From Pseudomonadota bacterium (GTDB lineage: Bacteria > Desulfobacterota > Syntrophorhabdia > Syntrophorhabdales > Syntrophorhabdaceae): a stretch of DNA of 64,000 nucleotides. The translations under genes were made by a program, and so were the position numbers. Below are positions 33,985 to 43,057 of the stretch, piece after piece. The DNA lies in NCBI GenBank assembly GCA_026388255.1, contig JAPLKC010000036.1, forward strand, positions 1-64,000, in the 5' to 3' direction. The notes beneath the pieces are model-generated. The model was not told the origin of the DNA. It saw nothing but the letters and a program-made list of their open reading frames with translations, and searched no databases. Each line of letters opens with the position of its first letter. The first letter of the stretch is position 1.

Positions 33985-35319
33985 TCAGGCCATAAATCTG
34001 TTGCGCACAAATGTGATATGCAAGCGTAAGTCGTAGAATTGGTCTGCGAAGGATGCCGGCATTTTCATCTTGCTCACCGCTTCTTCGATATTGTCGAGCC
34101 TTTCCATTAAAGCTTTGCGCCTATCCGGTGCCAGTTGTGGCCCGATATCACGCTCCATAACCATCAGTGCGCGGTACCATCTAAAAATGCGCGACCTGAA
34201 ACGCCACTTGTATATGACCGGTATGAGGCGCAGTCCGGGCAGAAGAAGTATGAGCATGGGCACGAGCACTACAACGAGGCGATTCACATGGCTGGCAAAC
34301 CCAAAGGGCAGATAACGGTAGAAGAAACTCTTTCCCGATTTATAGAAGCGAACCGCGTCGTCGCTTATGTGGATATCCTGTTTGATCGGTGCGGGGAATT
34401 CGTCCTTGCGCTTGATAAGCCCGGAGCCGGAGTGCACTTCGTGCGCAGCCTCGATTAATAAATCGGAGAGTGCCGGGTGGAGGTACTCCCGAGCAATCAG
34501 TTCAACCGTCGGCGCGAGCAGATAGAAATCCTGGGCAGGTATGTCCTTTCCGAAATCTATTGACCCCCTTGGAAGGGTAATCTTATTCAGGTAAGAGATG
34601 CGTCGCGTATAAGCGTCAGCCTGGGTAAAATCGAAGAGCTTGATGCCGGGTGTATGCAGAAGTTGGCGTATAAGCTTTGTTGATACAGAATCACCCATCA
34701 GAAACACTGCATCAACCTTGCTATTCAGGATCGCTTCCACCGCTTTGTCGGAGTCCATCTCAAGCAGTTTTGTAGGACCTCCCGTTTCTATGCCGTTGCC
34801 TGCGAGTAATGCGAGTGAAAGGATGTGTGTTCCGCTGCCGATTTCGCCTATTGCTACCCGCTTACCGGTTAACTGCGACAGGAGTTTGATGTTAGGTCCG
34901 CCCCTGTAAAAGACAAAAAGTGGTTCGTATGAGATGCTGCCCAGAGAAACAAGCTTGTCGGTTTTTATCCCCGTGTTCACTCCGCCTTGCACAAATCCTA
35001 TGTCAACCTTTGACAAAGGGTCAGCCAGTCTCTTGATATTTTCGACAGATCCCTCAGACGGAAGTATCCTGAGCGTTATGTTATTTCGCCCGAGTATCCG
35101 GGCATATTTTTCCGCTGTCCTGTGGAACATGCTGCCATCAGGCCCGCTGGTTATGGTGATGGTTTTGGGCGGCGCAAGGTAAAAAAACAGGAATATGCTG
35201 AGCACGAGAACTACAAGAACCAGAATGATCGCGCTTAATGCAGCAGCGCGTCCGAGCCCGAAGACCTCTGTGAACATGAACCGGAGTTTGATGAAGCCTG
35301 ATTTTCGATTTATTCTCAT
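33985..35319 (-). CDS. membrane-anchored TAXI-family TRAP solute-binding protein
   Basis: 444 residues from the ATG at 35319 (a GTG at 35328 is an alternative). N-terminal TM anchor (about 30-50), then a TAXI-type binding domain from ITITSGPDGSMFHRTAEKYARIL through IGFVQGGV, KRVAIGEIGSGTHILSLALL, and VDAVFLMGDS; a second TM (about 345-370) and a cytoplasmic-looking helical tail. TAXI proteins bind carboxylates, often glutamate or 2-oxoglutarate, for TRAP uptake, but no TRAP permease gene is in the window, so it may sense rather than transport. It lies 13 bases after the exported DUF362 gene. Confidence 0.85.
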   Translation of the reverse strand: MRINRKSGFIKLRFMFTEVFGLGRAAALSAIILVLVVLVLSIFLFFYLAPPKTITITSGPDGSMFHRTAEKYARILGRNNITLRILPSEGSVENIKRLADPLSKVDIGFVQGGVNTGIKTDKLVSLGSISYEPLFVFYRGGPNIKLLSQLTGKRVAIGEIGSGTHILSLALLAGNGIETGGPTKLLEMDSDKAVEAILNSKVDAVFLMGDSVSTKLIRQLLHTPGIKLFDFTQADAYTRRISYLNKITLPRGSIDFGKDIPAQDFYLLAPTVELIAREYLHPALSDLLIEAAHEVHSGSGLIKRKDEFPAPIKQDIHISDDAVRFYKSGKSFFYRYLPFGFASHVNRLVVVLVPMLILLLPGLRLIPVIYKWRFRSRIFRWYRALMVMERDIGPQLAPDRRKALMERLDNIEEAVSKMKMPASFADQFYDLRLHITFVRNRFMA

Positions 35320-35332
35320 CGCCTGCACCTCT

Positions 35333-36223
35333 TCAGATGAGTACTTCTTCCGACCATCCGAGCTTTACAACCCGGATCTTCGAGAGATCACTTATCCCCA
35401 GATGGTATTTCTTATCCGCTGTAGTGATATGAACAGGCAATACGTCGAGGGACTTTTCTTCCCCGAAAAAAGCCGCCCGTTTCAATCTGAGCAATTCAGC
35501 TCCAACAGCATCGACTGCTACCGGATCGGTCCCGACGATAAGCCCTTTGTATGGCCAGACATAACGCCTGTCAAAATAATTCGCACCCCTTCCATAGAAC
35601 TGTGGCGTAAGTGCGCAAAGGATGTTCAATCTGGTTTTGCCCTTCACCATTGGCAGAGTCCATATCTTTCCAAGGTCGGAACAGGCGTCTCCGTGATAGG
35701 AAGAAGGAGATTTTACGAACATGATGTAATTCTTGAGACAGGTGCCCACGCCTGACCAGTGGTGCGTCCTCACGGGGCGGACATTGACCAGTGCCGTCGC
35801 ATTCATGAACACCGGATTTTCAAGCACGCCTCGATCATCGACTGACAGGTTCTTCTCGTTGACACCAATGTCAAGGAGTCTCTGTTTTATCCCGTCTTCC
35901 AACTCCTTTGGAGTCGACAAATAACGCCAGACATTCGTCTTGATGCCGACTGTGTCCGCTTTGTTGAAAAGGGATTGCCAGCCGGCCAACGTTCCTTTCC
36001 GGTTGGTAAGAGCTTGTATCGCTTCGTCAAGCATGGACTGGAGTACCCCTGCATTGATCTCCCCTTTGGAATCCAATACTTCAGACCTGCGAATAATAAT
36101 GACTTGCGCCGTGGATTGGGCCTGCGCTCCCCGTGGAAAGGCAGATGCCAGTGCACCTGCCAGGAAAAGTCCCGTGGTGCCTTTAAGAAAATCCCGACGT
36201 GTTATTATCTTTTTCTCCTTCAT
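35333..36223 (-). CDS. exported DUF362 domain protein (Tat substrate)
   Basis: 296 residues with a twin-arginine signal (TRRDFLKGTTGLFLAG). Mature part is a DUF362 domain: IKTNVWRYLSTPKELEDGI, VNVRPVRTHHWSGVGTCLKN and DPVAVDAVGAELLRLKR. No ferredoxin tail, in contrast to the protein at 15388-16455. Start at 36223 chosen for the GGAGG seven bases upstream; the longer in-frame start at 36235 lacks one. Middle gene of a three-gene operon with DUF6599 and TAXI proteins. Function unknown; Tat export suggests a folded, perhaps cofactor-bearing, protein. Confidence 0.88.
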   Translation of the reverse strand: MKEKKIITRRDFLKGTTGLFLAGALASAFPRGAQAQSTAQVIIIRRSEVLDSKGEINAGVLQSMLDEAIQALTNRKGTLAGWQSLFNKADTVGIKTNVWRYLSTPKELEDGIKQRLLDIGVNEKNLSVDDRGVLENPVFMNATALVNVRPVRTHHWSGVGTCLKNYIMFVKSPSSYHGDACSDLGKIWTLPMVKGKTRLNILCALTPQFYGRGANYFDRRYVWPYKGLIVGTDPVAVDAVGAELLRLKRAAFFGEEKSLDVLPVHITTADKKYHLGISDLSKIRVVKLGWSEEVLI

Positions 36224-36225
36224 GT

Positions 36226-37128
36226 TTACCTCCAACTACCCATCTCTTTAATTAGCCCTTCAGCAAGCGGTTCATCGAGTGCATCAAATACGATCATGAT
36301 AAATTCCTTCTGCAATCCTGCTTTTGTCCATTTGCCGTTTTCTGTTTTCACAGAGTGCCGTCCTTCAGAATCCGGCATGTATGCCTTTTTAAAGTTCGTC
36401 AGTGCTTCAATGGCCTTCCCCGGAAAAGGGTATCGTATGAGAAGTAGATAAAACTTGTCTTTGCCCGTGTCATACAGTGCCAGCGCTGCTTCCACGTCGG
36501 GGGACAGGTTCAGGATGTTCTGATGGGAAACAAAAAAGCGTTGGTTAAGAAGAATATGGCTTCTGACAAACCATACCTTTTTTATGGTGAAGATAGATCC
36601 TTTGCCCGGTAAGCAGGTAAGGAGCTCAGGAGGACTACCGGTCTCTTTTATTGCCGGGATCAGTTTGTGCCCGAGAGCGAGGATGGCTTTGTCCATATCT
36701 GGGCCGGGTTCTTCACCGTAAACGGTGACAAAGAACCGCCCCTTCCAGAACCTGAGCATGCCGCCGCCGAATTCCGACCCCTGGCCAATCCCTGCATCAG
36801 GGTCCTGCTGCTCAAAAGAGAATACACCGTAGGCATCTGCCGAAGAACCCATCTCAAAGAATTCTGCAGAGATAGCCGGTCTGCCGGGTTTTTCGTAGCG
36901 AAGTACGGAAAGATGCTTGAGATTATAGGCAAGATAGAGTTCGGCTGCACCGTTCATGTATTTAAAAGCGGTCCTGGAGTCGTAGTCTCCAGGGATACCG
37001 ATCAATTTCCAGCCTTCCACGTCCGGAGGCCATATGGCGGCATTGTTCATATCTGTCCTTTCATTGCAGAGCGCAATAGACGGTAGAAATAAAATTGAAA
37101 TAATAATAAAAATAAAAATCCGTGCCAC
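36226..37128 (-). CDS. exported DUF6599-like protein
   Basis: 300 residues from the GTG at 37128, with a signal peptide (ARIFIFIIISILFLPSIALC). The pattern FKYMNGAAELYLAYNLKHLSVLRYE followed by AYGVFSFEQQDP fits the DUF6599 family, which is of unknown function. A longer frame would start at 37194, but that codon lies inside a MITE-like repeat end, so I reject it. First gene of the DUF6599-DUF362-TAXI operon; the stop falls three bases before the DUF362 start, so they are closely coupled. Confidence 0.8.
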   Translation of the reverse strand: MARIFIFIIISILFLPSIALCNERTDMNNAAIWPPDVEGWKLIGIPGDYDSRTAFKYMNGAAELYLAYNLKHLSVLRYEKPGRPAISAEFFEMGSSADAYGVFSFEQQDPDAGIGQGSEFGGGMLRFWKGRFFVTVYGEEPGPDMDKAILALGHKLIPAIKETGSPPELLTCLPGKGSIFTIKKVWFVRSHILLNQRFFVSHQNILNLSPDVEAALALYDTGKDKFYLLLIRYPFPGKAIEALTNFKKAYMPDSEGRHSVKTENGKWTKAGLQKEFIMIVFDALDEPLAEGLIKEMGSWR

Positions 37129-37181
37129 TTTTCTTATTTTACCACATTTGATGAAAAATTGAATACAGTTTGTTGTAAAAC

Positions 37182-37306
37182 GAGACCTTTGCAAAAGTGC
37201 CCTGATCGCTATTTTCTGTCATGTCCCGTCTGCACGGGATCACTGCCCGTTTCACTCTACCGGGGCAGGCTTAATGCCGGTATTTTATGGGTTTTGGAAA
37301 GGTCTT
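37182..37306. repeat. MITE-like element with IS5-type ends
   Basis: Left end GAGACCTTTGCAAAA (37182-37196) and right end TTTTGGAAAGGTCTT (37292-37306) are inverted repeats, 13 of 15 identical. The end sequence is like those of some IS5-group elements. The 125-base element is non-coding and includes a CCCGT-CTGC-ACGGG hairpin. No clear target duplication was seen. The remaining bases to 37398 hold the AAGGAGG site of the next gene. Confidence 0.6.
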
Positions 37307-37398
37307 GATATTTCCGATATACTCATTCTATTTTATTCTCAAACAGGCAATATAGAGAAACCGGCCGAAACCGTTGCCTTTAATAAGGAGGTATTTTA

Positions 37399-38220
37399 AT
37401 GAATATCCAGACTATTTCTTGTGTTTATTTTTCACCTACAGGAACAACCAGGGCAATAGTGGAGAACATTGCAAGGGGAATGCAGGCCGGAAAGATCGAA
37501 ATGGTGGACTGCACGAAACGGTCTCAGCGGGATAAGCACGCTTTCGGCAGTGAAATTGTCATTCTTGGAGTACCGGTATATTATGGTAGAGTACCGGAAG
37601 AAGTGGCAGGCTTGCTCGCAACAATCACTGCAAAACAAAGGCCTGCAGTGCTTGTTGCGGTCTATGGAAATCGTGCTTATGACGATGCGCTGAAAGAGCT
37701 TTATGATATTGCGTCGACACAAGGGTTCATTCCTGTTGCCGCAGGCGCCTTTATAGGAGAGCATTCTTATTCTTCTTCGGCTTACCCGATAGCCCAGGGA
37801 AGACCCGATGAAAGCGACCTGCAAAAAGCCCGACTATTTGGAGCCAACATAAGGGAAAAACTGCTTAATCTTGAATCTCCTGAAAAAGCAAATACCATCA
37901 CCGTACCCGGACATTTTCCGTATGTTGAACCAAAAACATTACTTCTTATTAAAGAAGCACGAAAAACAACATCTTATGCACCGGAGACAGATGTCACTGT
38001 TTGTACTCATTGTGGAAAATGTGCTGAGGTCTGTCCCACAGGTGCTGTACCACCGGGTGAACCCACCATGACAGACAGATGGCAATGCATAATATGCCAT
38101 GCATGTATCAAAAACTGCCCATCCGGGGCAAGACAGATGAAAAATGAAAACTTTGACGCTAAAATCAAGTGGCTCTATGATATTTGTCAGCCAAGAAAGG
38201 AACCGAAATGGTATCTATAG
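37399..38220 (+). CDS. flavodoxin-ferredoxin fusion (EFR1 family)
   Basis: 273 residues. N-terminal flavodoxin-like domain (about 1-165) with the FMN phosphate loop SPTGTTRAI and GVPVYYGRVPE; C-terminal ferredoxin domain with CTHCGKCAEVCP and CIICHACIKNCP for two [4Fe-4S] clusters. Likely a soluble electron carrier of anaerobic metabolism. AAGGAGG is eight bases before the ATG. Alone on its strand but followed by a hydroxyacid dehydrogenase after 165 bases. Confidence 0.92.
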   Translation: MNIQTISCVYFSPTGTTRAIVENIARGMQAGKIEMVDCTKRSQRDKHAFGSEIVILGVPVYYGRVPEEVAGLLATITAKQRPAVLVAVYGNRAYDDALKELYDIASTQGFIPVAAGAFIGEHSYSSSAYPIAQGRPDESDLQKARLFGANIREKLLNLESPEKANTITVPGHFPYVEPKTLLLIKEARKTTSYAPETDVTVCTHCGKCAEVCPTGAVPPGEPTMTDRWQCIICHACIKNCPSGARQMKNENFDAKIKWLYDICQPRKEPKWYL

Positions 38221-38385
38221 CCTGTGGGGGCAAAGGGCCCGCAGTTTGCTGCGAAAGCTTTTTCTGGTTTTATCTATGACACCCCCGTCCACTTGCGACA
38301 GGGCAAATCATCATATTTCAGTTGAAAAAACTACATGTTTGCGGCAAACTAATAAGCAACAATTACATAACACACAGGAGCAACA

Positions 38386-39480
38386 ATGAAAGACACAAAG
38401 CATTCATCATCGGCAGGGGCTAAATATGAAATTATGCATTTTGAGGCATTAGGCCCGGAAGCGGTATATCTCGAGGAGGAAACGTTAAAGGCAAAAGAGC
38501 TGGGTGAAATTCCGGTAGATCACACCTTTTTTATTACTCCAGACAACCTTCAAGATTTTCTCAAGGAAAACCCCGGAACTGTTCTGCCTGATATAATAAC
38601 GACAAAAACGCACTCGGTTCTTCCGAAAAGCTATCTGGAGGAGCGTAAAAAAAACATTATAACGAGAAGTGCAGGGTACGACCACTTTGAACATCTGGCA
38701 GAAAAAGCAAATATAGCCTCTCTTCGCGAATATTGCGTGAATGCCGTGGCGCAGACAGCAATGAAATTCCTCTACGCGGCGGCAGGTGAAATGAACCATT
38801 ATGAAAAAAACATTGAGACCTTTGAAAGGAAGAATTCAAATGCCTTCATGGAACTTGACATAGAGCGGCTTCTCACTGTTTTTGGCGTCGGTAAGATAGG
38901 GAGAAGGACTTATGAGCTTGCTGAAGCAAACGGGCTGACCGTGCAAGGGGTGGATATAAGGCAGGAGGAATTACGTGGTATTTACGGCAAGACAGTAAAA
39001 TTTGTCTCAAAGGAAGAAGCAATCGAATCAAGCGATATAATCGTCAATGCCATGAATCTTACAAAAAATAAAGAAAGCCGGTTTTATAATGTCGGATATT
39101 TTTCCGGGGTATATCTTTCAAGAGCAAAAAACAAGTTGATATTTATCAATGTAACACGGGGAGAGATAGCCCCGGAAGCAGTTTTGCTGAAATTGTACAA
39201 GTCCGGGAAAATTACAGGTCTGGGACTGGATGTATTCACAAACGAATCTGAGTTTGCAAGATTGCTTACTGGTGAAGCTGTAACCGGTACAGACCTTATG
39301 GCGGCTAAAACCCTTGTTAGTATGTCTTTAGAGCGAAAGGCAAACATATATGTTCAACCCCACCAGGGTTTCAATTCCGACATTGCGGCAAAAACCAAGG
39401 CAGTTGAAGCGATAAAACATGTCATATCATGGTATAAAAATAAGGGGAACGGCTTCGACGACCAATTACCGTATTATTGA
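38386..39480 (+). CDS. D-isomer-specific 2-hydroxyacid dehydrogenase-like protein
   Basis: 364 residues. The NAD-binding domain has the Rossmann loop VFGVGKIGRRTYELA (about 162-177) and VDIR as the acidic residue after strand 2. Substrate-side signatures are FINVTRGEIAPE (catalytic Arg region) and GLGLDVFTNE. The C-terminal PHQGFNSD block holds the expected His. Reduces 2-oxo acids or oxidises D-2-hydroxyacids; the substrate is not clear. ACAGGAG site upstream of the ATG. Confidence 0.88.
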   Translation: MKDTKHSSSAGAKYEIMHFEALGPEAVYLEEETLKAKELGEIPVDHTFFITPDNLQDFLKENPGTVLPDIITTKTHSVLPKSYLEERKKNIITRSAGYDHFEHLAEKANIASLREYCVNAVAQTAMKFLYAAAGEMNHYEKNIETFERKNSNAFMELDIERLLTVFGVGKIGRRTYELAEANGLTVQGVDIRQEELRGIYGKTVKFVSKEEAIESSDIIVNAMNLTKNKESRFYNVGYFSGVYLSRAKNKLIFINVTRGEIAPEAVLLKLYKSGKITGLGLDVFTNESEFARLLTGEAVTGTDLMAAKTLVSMSLERKANIYVQPHQGFNSDIAAKTKAVEAIKHVISWYKNKGNGFDDQLPYY

Positions 39481-39573
39481 GAATCTTCGCCGGCATTGTA
39501 TTGTTTGTCTCCTCTGGAATATGAGAAGAAACATATGGCAGCTTAACTATGTGTCCGTGAAAGCAGGGGAAAA

Positions 39574-39786
39574 TCAATACTTAATATTCCACTGTGCATC
39601 ATAGACGGTGTTTCCGCAAATCCACCCCCTGATAGCGCCATCTTTATCCAGGATAGAACCATCCTCGGCAACCCAGTAGGCGTCAAATCCAAGGATATCG
39701 CGAGATGTAATCTCAGGGGCCTGCAAGTCAGTTACCGTCATGAGGAAAAACAGGATAAATAACACGTAAAAAATGGTCTTATACAT
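39574..39786 (-). CDS. small exported protein
   Basis: 70 residues with a signal peptide (YKTIFYVLFILFFLMTVTDL). The mature part has two similar units, YWVAEDGSILDKDGAIRGW and ICGNTVYDAQW, a G-x-I-x-D-x-x-G style found in small beta-repeat proteins, which is only an impression. A good GGAGG lies four bases before the ATG, which supports expression. Function unknown. Confidence 0.6.
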   Translation of the reverse strand: MYKTIFYVLFILFFLMTVTDLQAPEITSRDILGFDAYWVAEDGSILDKDGAIRGWICGNTVYDAQWNIKY

Positions 39787-39845
39787 ATGTCCTCCCGATT
39801 GCTACAATTTGTCCCCTCTGTACTGCATAGAGCCTTTTATGTTCC

Positions 39846-40028
39846 CTATGAGCCAAAGAGCATGTTACCGGTGCCGCCCGACAAAAAACACATGTACTCA
39901 AGGTCTTCCTCCCCGATGATTTCATATTCATCACCTTTTTTAATACATGCTTCCTGCAACGCATCTTTCAGGTTAAATGCGTCAACAATTCTGCATGCGT
40001 CGTGTACCATGAATGCATATAGCGGCAT
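39846..40028 (-). CDS. small cytoplasmic protein of unknown function
   Basis: 60 residues, acidic, with two Cys (C10 and C46 from the ATG at 40028) and the pattern DACRIVDAFNLKDALQEACIK. AGAGGTG precedes the start; a GTG at 40037 is an alternative. It lies 60 bases upstream of the small exported protein and may share its transcript. Not recognised. Confidence 0.5.
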   Translation of the reverse strand: MPLYAFMVHDACRIVDAFNLKDALQEACIKKGDEYEIIGEEDLEYMCFLSGGTGNMLFGS

Positions 40029-40172
40029 AACGTTCACCTCTTTTATATTGCCAATCTTGAAACATATGTAATTGTATCAAATGGGGGTGACAACAGTATG
40101 TCAGTGTAAAAAAATATTTTAAATTTTGGATTTTGAATTTTGAGTTAAAATAGAGATACGCTCGGAAGGGCT

Positions 40173-41156
40173 TTAAGAATGGTTTCGGGCTGATTCGGAG
40201 AGTTCTTTTTGAATCTGTTTTCTGAACCATTCCGGCTTGACAACCTCCACATTCGGAAGCCAGGAGTATATCCACCGCTTTATTTCATCGGTGCCGGCAA
40301 CAATGAATGAGAGTTCAACGTCACCGTTGGGAAGGATATTCCTCTTTTCCGATGAGTGCCACTTCTCTTTCCTGAGAATATAGTCGGCAACATTGGTGTT
40401 AAACTTTACCTTTATTTTTACTTCCTTACCGTCAATGATCCCCCATGTATGGGATAGATAGGTATTGAGATCAAAATCCTTCCGGGGTTCAAAATAAAGA
40501 TAGCGCTCCTTAATGTCAAGAACCCGGTCAACGGCAAAGCTTCGGATATCTTTCCTTTTGTGACAGAAGCCGATCATAATCCAGATGCCTTCATAATAGA
40601 CGAGTCCATAGGGATCGACAATCCTCGCGCCGGTTGTTTTTGATTGTTTAGATTTGTAAGTTATCTCTACTGATCTCTTTTCGTTTATAGACAAGGAGAT
40701 GGTTTTCAGTATTGTATCCATCTTATCTGTAAATACCGGAGCAGGTGTTTTTATAATGATCCCTGTCTCTTCCGGCAACGCCTTTCCGGAAACAAGAAGC
40801 ATCCGATTGATAAGGGTCTGAAAGTTTTCCTTGAAAGATGCCCCCAGTGCAGAAACAGCCTGCCCGGCAGAAAAAAGGGTAATAAGTTCGCCCTGTGAGA
40901 GGACAAGCTTTTTTATTCTGTCTCCATGTGTAAATTTATACCCCTCTTTCTCATGGTCGTACTCAATGGCATCGACGATGTTTATCAATTCAAGGTACCT
41001 GTAAAGGGTTCTTTCTGAAACATGAAAACGTCCTCTCAACGATTTCACAGAAGGATATTCTTTCCGGGCAATAATGGTATAAATCTCAAGGAGTCTGATA
41101 ATCTTTTCAGACATACCAACAGGTTTTGAAGTTTTTTTGGTTTCAGGCAGTTTCAT
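40173..41156 (-). CDS. WYL-domain transcriptional regulator
   Basis: 327 residues. N-terminal helix-turn-helix (about 15-70, SVKSLRGRFHVSERTLYRYL), WYL domain (about 150-235) with DPYGLVYYEGIWIMIGFCH and IRSFAVDRVLDI, and a C-terminal WCX extension. Such proteins bind DNA and sense a ligand, often nucleotides or ssDNA, and are frequent next to defence or metabolic genes. Neighbours are two small genes downstream and a methyltransferase upstream; no clear target. Confidence 0.9.
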   Translation of the reverse strand: MKLPETKKTSKPVGMSEKIIRLLEIYTIIARKEYPSVKSLRGRFHVSERTLYRYLELINIVDAIEYDHEKEGYKFTHGDRIKKLVLSQGELITLFSAGQAVSALGASFKENFQTLINRMLLVSGKALPEETGIIIKTPAPVFTDKMDTILKTISLSINEKRSVEITYKSKQSKTTGARIVDPYGLVYYEGIWIMIGFCHKRKDIRSFAVDRVLDIKERYLYFEPRKDFDLNTYLSHTWGIIDGKEVKIKVKFNTNVADYILRKEKWHSSEKRNILPNGDVELSFIVAGTDEIKRWIYSWLPNVEVVKPEWFRKQIQKELSESARNHS

Positions 41157-41237
41157 GCTATTTTGATTATACCATGTCCGGGTTGCCCTCAGGGTGCTAT
41201 CTTTGAATCAGAATTGATATGAGAAGCAATATTCTAT

Positions 41238-41735
41238 TTAAATCCAACGCCTTACTGAGGCCTTATAATCTAAATACTCCTTGCCGAATTTATCTTCCAG
41301 GTATTTTTCTTCAGGTCTGACTGCAAGATATTCAAAGAGGATAAAAAGAATTGGTATGGCTAATACAAGCCATACGGAGCATATCAAAACCGCAATTCCG
41401 CTTAGTAAAAGCAGCAGGGCAAGGTACAAAGGATTACGGGAAAATCTGAAGGAACCTTCTCGAACTATTTTCACGGTAGATTTTGTAGGGTCAAATGGGG
41501 TTTTATTGTCTGTAAGGGCTTTAAAGGCGCTCAAGGATATTAAACCTGAAGCAAAAATTAGAATGCAACCGATAGTCATTCTAATTGTCCATGCGCCGCT
41601 GATAAGACGAAATGGAAATAAATACTCCAGGAAGACGCCGACGCCTAAACATGCGAAAAATATAAGTGGTGGAGGTATGTTGACCGCTGCCCTATCCTTT
41701 GAATTGTTTTTCATACCCGCCCTTTTTCTCTCCAT
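41238..41735 (-). CDS. isoprenylcysteine carboxyl methyltransferase-like membrane protein
   Basis: 165 residues, four TM segments. C-terminal signature SRNPLYLALLLLLSG and RPEEKYLEDKFGKEYLDYKASVRRWI matches the ICMT/PEMT group of integral SAM-dependent methyltransferases. Start is the ATG at 41735 or 41714; both retain the TM helices. The substrate in bacteria is unknown. Confidence 0.88.
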   Translation of the reverse strand: MERKRAGMKNNSKDRAAVNIPPPLIFFACLGVGVFLEYLFPFRLISGAWTIRMTIGCILIFASGLISLSAFKALTDNKTPFDPTKSTVKIVREGSFRFSRNPLYLALLLLLSGIAVLICSVWLVLAIPILFILFEYLAVRPEEKYLEDKFGKEYLDYKASVRRWI

Positions 41736-41939
41736 TATCCTTTTACATCAGCATGTTGTCAAGGAATATGTCAAGAGTTTATGAAGATAGCCCCGATCAA
41801 ACTTCTCAATCGTTTTATTGCTTTAGTCATTTTCTTGTGATAAATTAGGAATCTGAAAAGATAAATCAAATCCCTGTTTTAGAATTCGATTGAAGATAGT
41901 TCCTGTAGGCTTGATTTGGTCTTGCGGGTTTTAAAAGAA

Positions 41940-42983
41940 ATGAACATCAGAAATAAATTAGAGCAAAAAGAAGAGATAATCCTGTCGCCCTTTGCCCAGA
42001 AAAGCAGCAAAACAAAGGGAAGACTGAAGGAAGAAGCTGAATGCGATATAAGACCGGCATTCCAGCACGACAGAGATCGAATTATACACAGTAAATCATT
42101 CAGGAGGCTCAAGCACAAGACGCAGGTTTTTCTGTCGCCTGCAGGAGACCATTACAGGACAAGGCTTACTCATACGCTTGAGGTCTCGCAGATTGCCAGA
42201 ACAATTGCAAAAGCCCTTTTTCTCAATGAAGATCTGGTTGAAGCCATTGCCCTTGGTCATGATCTTGGGCATACGCCTTTCGGTCACGCAGGAGAAGCTG
42301 TTTTGAATGAGATACATACGGGCGGTTTCAGGCATTATGAGCAAAGTCTCAGGGTAGTTGATCTCCTTGAAAGGGAAGGCGAAGGACTGAATCTTACCTT
42401 TGAGGTAAGGGACGGCATACTGAAGCATTCAAAAGGCAAGGGAGAGATTGTCTCAAGGGGTGAAGCGGATAAACCTGCTACCAGAGAGGCCGAGGTTGTA
42501 AGGGCTTCAGATATAATCGCCTATATTAACCATGATATTGACGATGCCATAAGGGGTAACATCATTACAGAAGAAGATTTGCCCGGGGACAGCAGGAAAT
42601 TTTTAGGCAATACAACCTCGGACAGAATTGACAGCATGGTTCGGGGGGTAATCAACGAAACACTAAAATATGATGATTTAAATGTAAGCCTCGGTAAAGA
42701 GCTTGAGCACCATATGATAAAGCTCAGGAGTTTTCTGTACGAAATGGTGTATGATAATCACATTGTACATGATGATTTTATAAAATGTTCAAGGATAATA
42801 AAGGAACTCTATTTTTATTTTTTGGGCAACCCCGATGCATTACTTGCAGAAACAAACAGAGATCATTATTACGATGAACCGGCTGTGTGTGTGTGCGACT
42901 TTGTCGCAGGCATGTCAGACAGGTATGCCTTTAATCTTTTTGGAAGGATTTTTCTTCCATTGCCCTGGAACATACCGGGATGA
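41940..42983 (+). CDS. dGTPase-like HD-domain triphosphohydrolase
   Basis: 347 residues. HD-domain metal ligands: [26 protein letters not shown] and the late D of [15 protein letters not shown]. The opening, [50 protein letters not shown], is the standard dGTPase signature when read in parts (for example [13 protein letters not shown]). Hydrolyses dNTP to nucleoside and triphosphate. I chose the ATG at 41940; the TTG at 41916 would add eight residues and lacks a ribosome site. First gene of a housekeeping block. Confidence 0.92.
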   Translation: MNIRNKLEQKEEIILSPFAQKSSKTKGRLKEEAECDIRPAFQHDRDRIIHSKSFRRLKHKTQVFLSPAGDHYRTRLTHTLEVSQIARTIAKALFLNEDLVEAIALGHDLGHTPFGHAGEAVLNEIHTGGFRHYEQSLRVVDLLEREGEGLNLTFEVRDGILKHSKGKGEIVSRGEADKPATREAEVVRASDIIAYINHDIDDAIRGNIITEEDLPGDSRKFLGNTTSDRIDSMVRGVINETLKYDDLNVSLGKELEHHMIKLRSFLYEMVYDNHIVHDDFIKCSRIIKELYFYFLGNPDALLAETNRDHYYDEPAVCVCDFVAGMSDRYAFNLFGRIFLPLPWNIPG

Positions 42984-43057
42984 AACCAGGGAAGTGTAAT
43001 GTTTAAGCCAGCCAAAGGCTGGTAAATTAAATTCCGACATTAAAAGGGAGTTGATAT

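Noticed and set aside
35195-35755. 186-codon open frame on the plus strand
   Set aside because: Lies opposite the TAXI and DUF362 genes, which have full family motifs and signal sequences.
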